Assembly (NCBI GenBank): GCA_022563455.1
Contig: JADFNI010000038.1
Location: 1-9,735, forward strand
Length of the DNA stretch: 9,735 nucleotides
Direction: 5' to 3'
DNA from: Nanobdellota archaeon
GTDB taxonomy: Archaea > Nanobdellota > Nanobdellia > Pacearchaeales > GW2011-AR1
Under the pieces are notes generated by a model that made no database searches, was not told the DNA's origin, and was given only the letters and a program-made list of their open reading frames with translations. Positions 6,353 through 9,735 of this stretch are shown here, piece after piece; the stretch's first letter is position 1; each line of letters begins with the position of its first letter. The position numbers were made by a program, and so were the translations under genes.

Positions 6353-6613
6353 ATGGTAAGTGAATATATTGGATATTTTGGAATTTTGGGAGTAGTTTTA
6401 ATTGTACTTGGATGGATTCCTGAAACTATTGAAATAATCAGAAAAAAGAAAAACAATCTTAATTTAAAATTTAATATCCTTTATACACTCGGATCTCTCT
6501 TCCTAGTAATTTATTCAATTTATATTAATGATTTAGTATTTATTCTCCTTAATGGTTTCGCCTTTTTGATGAGTTCTGTTGGACTTTTCTATACGATTAG
6601 AGGGGCTAACTAA
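6353..6613 (+). CDS. PQ-loop / SemiSWEET-type small membrane protein
   Basis: The product is 86 aa with three membrane helices (about 6-24, 41-58, 60-81). A PQ-loop variant, GWIPETIEIIRKKK (20-33), closes the first helix, and an Asn at 67 lies in the third helix. A single three-helix unit of this length is the SemiSWEET/MtN3 arrangement, in which two copies pair to form a small sugar or solute carrier. The usual PQ is PE here, a common variant. The transported compound is not readable from sequence. It has its own weak TATA-like element and lies 72 bp behind the VirB4 gene, so it need not belong to the secretion operon. Its stop overlaps the convergent regulator stop by eight bases. Confidence 0.72.
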   Translation: MVSEYIGYFGILGVVLIVLGWIPETIEIIRKKKNNLNLKFNILYTLGSLFLVIYSIYINDLVFILLNGFAFLMSSVGLFYTIRGAN

Positions 6614-7544
6614 TCATATTATCAACTTCAATCTTGTGAGTCTCTAAAAGTCCATCTCCAAAAATCTCTTCTATTTTGTGAGTCATTTCGTCTAACTCAT
6701 CGTTATCTTTTGTGATAAATGCGTAATAAAGATTAACATAACCTACAGCCCGAATAACAATAACAAATCTAGGATCTTTCTTCGTGAATTTAATAAATTC
6801 TCCAATATTTTTTTCATACGATGGATCAATTCTTGAAATAAAAGTATATTCTGTATAACCAAGTTTCTTCAAATCAATTATCGGATAAAACCTCTGAATT
6901 ATTCCCCGACTCTTTAGATTTCTAATTCTCTTAATGATATTGCTCGGACTAGTCTTTAATTTAGTCGACAAATCAAGACTAGAGATTCTAGAATTCTTTT
7001 TCAAACTCTTAATAATCTTTAAATCTAAATCGTTTAATTGAATATTATCCATACCTTCCTTAATATCTATTTTGAATTTCTTCTTTGGATTTAATCTTTT
7101 AGCAAGATATGTATAGGACTTAAATCCTTGAAAAGATAAGTAATTCCTTATATGTTTCTTGAACTTTGTAATAATTTTTGTTTGAATTTCATCGTATCGC
7201 TCAATAGTTTTAGTCCAAACAGAAATATAAATTTTCCATTTACTAACATTATGAAGCATATAACAACAGCTTACCTCATCAATTTCAATTATTGCCTTTA
7301 GATACTTGTCTACTTTATCGACCTTAATTCCTTTCAAATCAAGATAAAGTGAGTGTCTACTAAGTCCAAGCTTTTGCCAATTTACATTAATTGTATATTT
7401 CTTAATTACCTTATTTTTCTCAAGTTTAGAAATTCTATAACTAACTGTCTGTTTTGGAAGACCAACGTCCTTAGAGATCTTAGTTAACGACCGCCTACAA
7501 TCTTGAAGTAATTCAAAAAGTATCAGCTTATCTTTTTCATCCAT
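6606..7544 (-). CDS. tandem-HTH Lrp/AsnC-like transcriptional regulator
   Basis: The 312-aa product is two Lrp/AsnC-like halves in one chain. HTH 1 covers about 2-48 (MDEKDKLILFELLQDCRRSL, then VGLPKQTVSYRISKLEKNKVI). HTH 2 covers about 172-218 (DLDLKIIKSLKKNSRISSLD, then SPSNIIKRIRNLKSRGII). Each is followed by an alpha/beta stretch like the ligand-sensing RAM domain. Canonical Lrp proteins are about 150 aa with one HTH, so this is a duplicated form of the kind known from archaea. I chose ATG 7544, preceded by GAAGGTG (7549-7555). A GTG at 7580 would sit almost on the TATA-like box. It is divergent from the 87-aa gene and convergent with the PQ-loop gene, and probably regulates one or both neighbours (inference). 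Confidence 0.82.
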   Translation of the reverse strand: MDEKDKLILFELLQDCRRSLTKISKDVGLPKQTVSYRISKLEKNKVIKKYTINVNWQKLGLSRHSLYLDLKGIKVDKVDKYLKAIIEIDEVSCCYMLHNVSKWKIYISVWTKTIERYDEIQTKIITKFKKHIRNYLSFQGFKSYTYLAKRLNPKKKFKIDIKEGMDNIQLNDLDLKIIKSLKKNSRISSLDLSTKLKTSPSNIIKRIRNLKSRGIIQRFYPIIDLKKLGYTEYTFISRIDPSYEKNIGEFIKFTKKDPRFVIVIRAVGYVNLYYAFITKDNDELDEMTHKIEEIFGDGLLETHKIEVDNMIS

Positions 7545-7548
7545 TTTA

Positions 7549-7555
7549 CACCTTC
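7549..7555 (-). promoter_or_regulatory. Shine-Dalgarno site of the Lrp-like gene
   Basis: On the minus strand GAAGGTG precedes ATG 7544 by four bases. It contains the GGTG core seen in archaeal ribosome binding sites and argues for ATG 7544 over the upstream GTG at 7580. Confidence 0.5.
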
Positions 7556-7581
7556 TTTCATTTATAGGTAGATTAGTCACT

Positions 7582-7589
7582 TATTAAAC
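7582..7589 (-). promoter_or_regulatory. TATA-like box of the Lrp-like gene
   Basis: Minus-strand GTTTAATA lies about 40 nt before ATG 7544. It would give a leader of roughly 15 nt holding the GAAGGTG site. It faces away from the plus-strand box at 7628. Confidence 0.45.
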
Positions 7590-7627
7590 GTTTTTGTGAA
7601 TATTGACCAAAACCCCTACGCCAAGAC

Positions 7628-7637
7628 TTTAATAAAA
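7628..7637 (+). promoter_or_regulatory. TATA-like box of the 87-aa gene
   Basis: TTTAATAAAA lies about 58 nt before ATG 7691. It implies a leader of about 30 nt that contains the GGGGTGA ribosome binding site at 7674-7680. Confidence 0.45.
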
Positions 7638-7673
7638 AGATGTCTATAATCATTTAGAGTAATTGAGGGGTGT

Positions 7674-7680
7674 GGGGTGA
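7674..7680 (+). promoter_or_regulatory. Shine-Dalgarno site of the 87-aa gene
   Basis: GGGGTGA ends ten bases before ATG 7691. It makes that ATG the better start than the in-frame GTG at 7670, which lies upstream of this site. Confidence 0.5.
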
Positions 7681-7690
7681 TTCAAATAAG

Positions 7691-7954
7691 ATGAAACCAA
7701 TACCACTTACACCAAGAAGTAAGATAAATAGCGAAGGAAAAATAGCTTATAGTGAAAGCTTTCAAGCATGGAACACAATAAAACTAAAAAAAGAAATATT
7801 CTCAGAGTTTCCCCAGTTAAAAGAAAAGAGATCAAAGTTTTCTTATAAGCTCATTTACCATAGAGATCCTAAGGAGCTTGAGGAGGCCATACGAGCTATA
7901 ATAAAGAGAAAAGAAGAAGTTATGCCAATATTATTATTTATGTATAAAGAATAA
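7691..7954 (+). CDS. hypothetical 87-aa basic protein
   Basis: No family is recognised. The protein starts MKPIPLTPRSK, is strongly basic, and contains SESFQAWNTIKLKKEIFSEF (residues 21-40). A central beta-like stretch (FSYKLIYHRD) and a charged helix (PKELEEAIRAIIKRKEEV) follow, and it ends in a hydrophobic strand. There is no signal peptide or membrane helix, so it is probably cytoplasmic. The start is ATG 7691, because GGGGTGA sits ten bases upstream; an in-frame GTG lies at 7670. It is transcribed divergently from the Lrp-like regulator, with about 146 bp between the two ATGs. This is the usual layout of a regulator and its target, so control by the Lrp-like protein is plausible. Function is unknown. 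Confidence 0.65.
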   Translation: MKPIPLTPRSKINSEGKIAYSESFQAWNTIKLKKEIFSEFPQLKEKRSKFSYKLIYHRDPKELEEAIRAIIKRKEEVMPILLFMYKE

Positions 7955-7960
7955 TTAAGA

Positions 7961-8003
7961 AGCTAAGCCCTAGAACGCTCCAAAGCTGCTATCCTCGCCC
8001 ACA
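7961..8003. other. GC-richer island between convergent genes
   Basis: About 43 bp between the stops of the 87-aa gene and the minus-strand membrane protein gene are clearly richer in G and C than the surrounding DNA. In AT-rich archaea such islands can mark small structured RNAs. I see no tRNA cloverleaf, C/D box or convincing hairpin, so no RNA is called. Confidence 0.3.
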
Positions 8004-8027
8004 ATAAATCAATTATAAAATTTAGAA

Positions 8028-8501
8028 TTATCGATTTGTGCCCCTTAATACAACTTCACTTTCTTCAATATCACCAACAGACTCAACAGCTTCCCTCTTT
8101 CTTATATTTTGAAGAATTAAATCCATTTGTGAATCTTCCCATTTATCTAATTCAGCAACCATATCACTACGAGTTTTATTAACCCTAACTTCATCCAAAC
8201 AAACCCTATCTATTGGTTCAGTTTCATTTATCTCCCTATTCCAAGACATACAAACTAGATCATAAGCTTTGAAACTTGAAGAAGTTGGAAGATTAAAATC
8301 ACTTCGACTAATTAATTCCCTACTGAAAAAATCATTTCTAAAAGTATCAATTCTAGAATATTCATCTATTCCTTTTAATTCGGCTGTATCAAAATCTTCT
8401 TTAGAAACATCTCGTTGTCTGTTTGTTACTTCAACAGCGATAATGATTGAACTTAATAATAAAAACATTCCTAAGATTCCAAATATTTTATTCATTTTCA
8501 T
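8028..8501 (-). CDS. small membrane-anchored extracytoplasmic protein of unknown function
   Basis: The 157-aa product begins with a strong hydrophobic segment (residues 5-22, KIFGILGMFLLLSSIIIA), a signal peptide or N-terminal anchor. The rest is hydrophilic and acidic, with two cysteines (C84 and C101) that could pair outside the cell, and sequons at N92 (NET) and N109 (NKT). A charged helix lies at about 112-140. I chose ATG 8501, whose ATG overlaps the TGA of the fibre gene (ATGA), so the two genes are translationally coupled. Another Met two residues later is possible. No family is recognised. Its job is probably tied to the secreted fibre made from the same message, for example as a membrane partner (inference). 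Confidence 0.65.
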   Translation of the reverse strand: MKMNKIFGILGMFLLLSSIIIAVEVTNRQRDVSKEDFDTAELKGIDEYSRIDTFRNDFFSRELISRSDFNLPTSSSFKAYDLVCMSWNREINETEPIDRVCLDEVRVNKTRSDMVAELDKWEDSQMDLILQNIRKREAVESVGDIEESEVVLRGTNR

Positions 8502-9694
8502 TGTTTTCCGTACCTCACTATTGATATTTGACAATCATCTATTGTAGCATCTATTCCTTGAGTTCCCAATGCTGCACTTATCAATAAACTAATAGTTTGT
8601 TCTCCTGAATTATTAAATATAAAGGAATTTTGAATACCTGTTCCTTCCCAAAAATCATCATACATAGTATATGCTTTTGAACCTATGAGTTCCGTTCCAT
8701 TACTATATTGCATAGAAGTATTAATTCTAGTCCTTGGTCCTCCAAAACCACTATCTAAAAGAACTCCTAAAGTATAATCAATTCCATAAATTCCTGATTC
8801 TGAAATTGTTATTTGTGTCGTTGAACTATTATAATTATTACTATTAATTATTGGAGTTCCACAATTTACAATTTCAGTTGTATTAGTTAGATTTGTTAAA
8901 TAGGCTGTTGATTGATGAACCATAAAAGGAAACATATCAATAGTTCCATTTATTGTTTCAGTGACTGTTAAACTTCCTTGTATTTCAACATCATGATCAA
9001 AAATGGATTTAACATAACCAGTAATGAATTTACTAACTATTCCAGCTTCAACATTTTCAATAAAATCATTTCCATTAAACTCAAAAGAAATATCATTACT
9101 AGCACCAAAGAAAGATTTAAGATTATCTCCTAAATGTTTTATATCTCCATAAAATTCTGTGGTTTTATCTTTTCTAATTACCATAGCGTCTACAGCATTA
9201 CTGGTACCCGTCCCTACACCAAATTTAATTTTAGTTCCAAAATTACTAGCATCATGTTGTCCATCTGCTTGAAATCTAAGAAATGCTTTTGTTGCTGTCC
9301 AATCTCCACCACTTTCATCCCATGCCTTCATATTATATGAGGAAATAGTGTCTCCATCATTTATATATAAACGAGCAGACGGTGTTCCTCTACTTTTTTG
9401 AAAAAGCATATTAACCCCTGCAGGTCCATTTTTAGCTCTTGTCCATTTTGTTACTCCCCCACTATTATCATTATCAAATTGGACTGAATCTGTACCACCA
9501 TTATAAAATGTAAAAGCATTTGTAACATTTAGATTAGTAGTTTCTAAATTTGTCATATTAATAAAATCTATATTAGTTATATTATCTTCTTCAATATCTA
9601 TATTTCCATCCTTAAAAATAACATCACCAGCGAATACGAAGCTCATTAAAAAAAGACCAACAAATAAAAACACGAACCATCTTTTTATCACCAT
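8498..9694 (-). CDS. secreted fibre-like protein with C1q/TNF-like C-terminal domain
   Basis: The 398-aa product starts with a signal peptide (IKRW, hydrophobic 7-20, ending FVFAG). Residues about 24-70 are repetitive Asn/Thr-rich beta sequence (NITN, NMTN, NVTN), and about 70-180 is Gly-rich with AVDAMVIRKDKTTEFYGDI (167-185), like phage tail-fibre or trimeric surface-fibre shafts. The region from about 258 (MVHQSTAYLTN, then ITISESGIYGIDYTLGV, ending DDCQISIVRYG) has the strand spacing of a C1q/TNF-like jelly roll, a trimeric binding head. Ten N-x-S/T sequons and two cysteines (C278, C388) fit an exported archaeal glycoprotein. Likely role is adhesion or cell contact (inference). ATG 9694 has a TATA box 28 nt upstream and an operator-like palindrome between them. 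The following gene overlaps by ATGA. Confidence 0.72.
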   Translation of the reverse strand: MVIKRWFVFLFVGLFLMSFVFAGDVIFKDGNIDIEEDNITNIDFINMTNLETTNLNVTNAFTFYNGGTDSVQFDNDNSGGVTKWTRAKNGPAGVNMLFQKSRGTPSARLYINDGDTISSYNMKAWDESGGDWTATKAFLRFQADGQHDASNFGTKIKFGVGTGTSNAVDAMVIRKDKTTEFYGDIKHLGDNLKSFFGASNDISFEFNGNDFIENVEAGIVSKFITGYVKSIFDHDVEIQGSLTVTETINGTIDMFPFMVHQSTAYLTNLTNTTEIVNCGTPIINSNNYNSSTTQITISESGIYGIDYTLGVLLDSGFGGPRTRINTSMQYSNGTELIGSKAYTMYDDFWEGTGIQNSFIFNNSGEQTISLLISAALGTQGIDATIDDCQISIVRYGKQ

Positions 9695-9697
9695 AAC

Positions 9698-9715
9698 ATT
9701 GTTAACAATATTGTT
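9698..9715 (-). promoter_or_regulatory. overlapping palindromes (operator-like) between TATA box and start of the fibre gene
   Basis: The 18 bp are three alternating hexamers, ATTGTT-AACAAT-ATTGTT, forming two perfect overlapping 12-bp palindromes (9698-9709 and 9704-9715). They lie exactly where transcription would begin, between the TATA box and the ATG. A repressor bound here would block initiation. The binding protein is unknown. Confidence 0.6.
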
Positions 9716-9718
9716 TCC

Positions 9719-9726
9719 TTTATATA
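9719..9726 (-). promoter_or_regulatory. TATA box of the fibre operon
   Basis: Minus-strand TATATAAA is centred about 28 nt before ATG 9694. This is a near-ideal archaeal TATA box and implies a leaderless or very short-leader mRNA. Confidence 0.65.
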
Positions 9727-9735
9727 CCTTACTCT

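Noticed and set aside
7961..8003. tRNA or tRNA fragment (possible attachment site) in the GC-richer island
   Set aside because: Neither strand gives pairing acceptor, D and anticodon arms, and no T-arm GTTCRA motif is present.
1..9735. CRISPR array, insertion sequence or integrase
   Set aside because: No regularly spaced repeats beyond the 14-bp tandem, no terminal inverted repeats, and no transposase or tyrosine/serine recombinase motif in any convincing frame.

Overview
The window joins two pieces of DNA that look unrelated. Positions 1 to about 1290 are visibly GC-rich with bacterial-style codon use. They carry the last 57 codons of an unrecognised gene and a complete PAPS-type sulfotransferase. 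Three imperfect 14-bp tandem repeats (1240-1281) follow, and base composition then drops abruptly to strongly AT-rich for the rest of the window. No integrase, tRNA or other recombination signature lies at the switch. It may be a chimeric metagenomic contig or a recent insertion boundary; the sequence alone cannot decide.

The AT-rich part (about 1290-9735) looks archaeal. Several starts sit 25-28 nt behind TATA-like boxes, as expected for leaderless mRNAs, and others have GGTG-type Shine-Dalgarno sites. Other archaeal-looking traits are a tandem Lrp/AsnC-type regulator and secreted proteins rich in N-glycosylation sequons. A small-genome DPANN lineage (Woesearchaeota/Pacearchaeota-like) is my best guess, as inference only.

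Region by region: at 1335-1617 a 45-aa protein and a ribbon-helix-helix protein overlap on the minus strand. From 1728 to 6280 runs a tightly packed plus-strand operon encoding a reduced type IV secretion/conjugation-like machine. Its order is a 52-aa double-CxxC protein, a VirB2/TrbC-like pilin, a signal-peptide protein of unknown function, a VirB6-like polytopic membrane protein, and a 973-aa VirB4-type ATPase. The ATPase carries a PrgI-like membrane domain at its N-terminus and a PD-(D/E)XK-like domain at its C-terminus. Next come a PQ-loop/SemiSWEET-type membrane protein (6353-6613) and a convergent tandem-HTH Lrp-like regulator (6606-7544). Divergent from the regulator is an orphan 87-aa protein (7691-7954). 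The window ends with a minus-strand two-gene unit (8028-9694) for a secreted fibre-like protein with a C1q/TNF-like C-terminus and a small membrane-anchored partner. Its promoter contains a striking palindromic operator-like element.

Working model (inference): the pilin, VirB6-like and PrgI-VirB4 proteins build and power a single-membrane translocation channel or pilus. The C-terminal nuclease-like domain may link the motor to DNA. The surface fibre could mediate contact with another cell. No coupling protein (VirD4) or recognisable separate relaxase is present here, so transfer of DNA is not shown.
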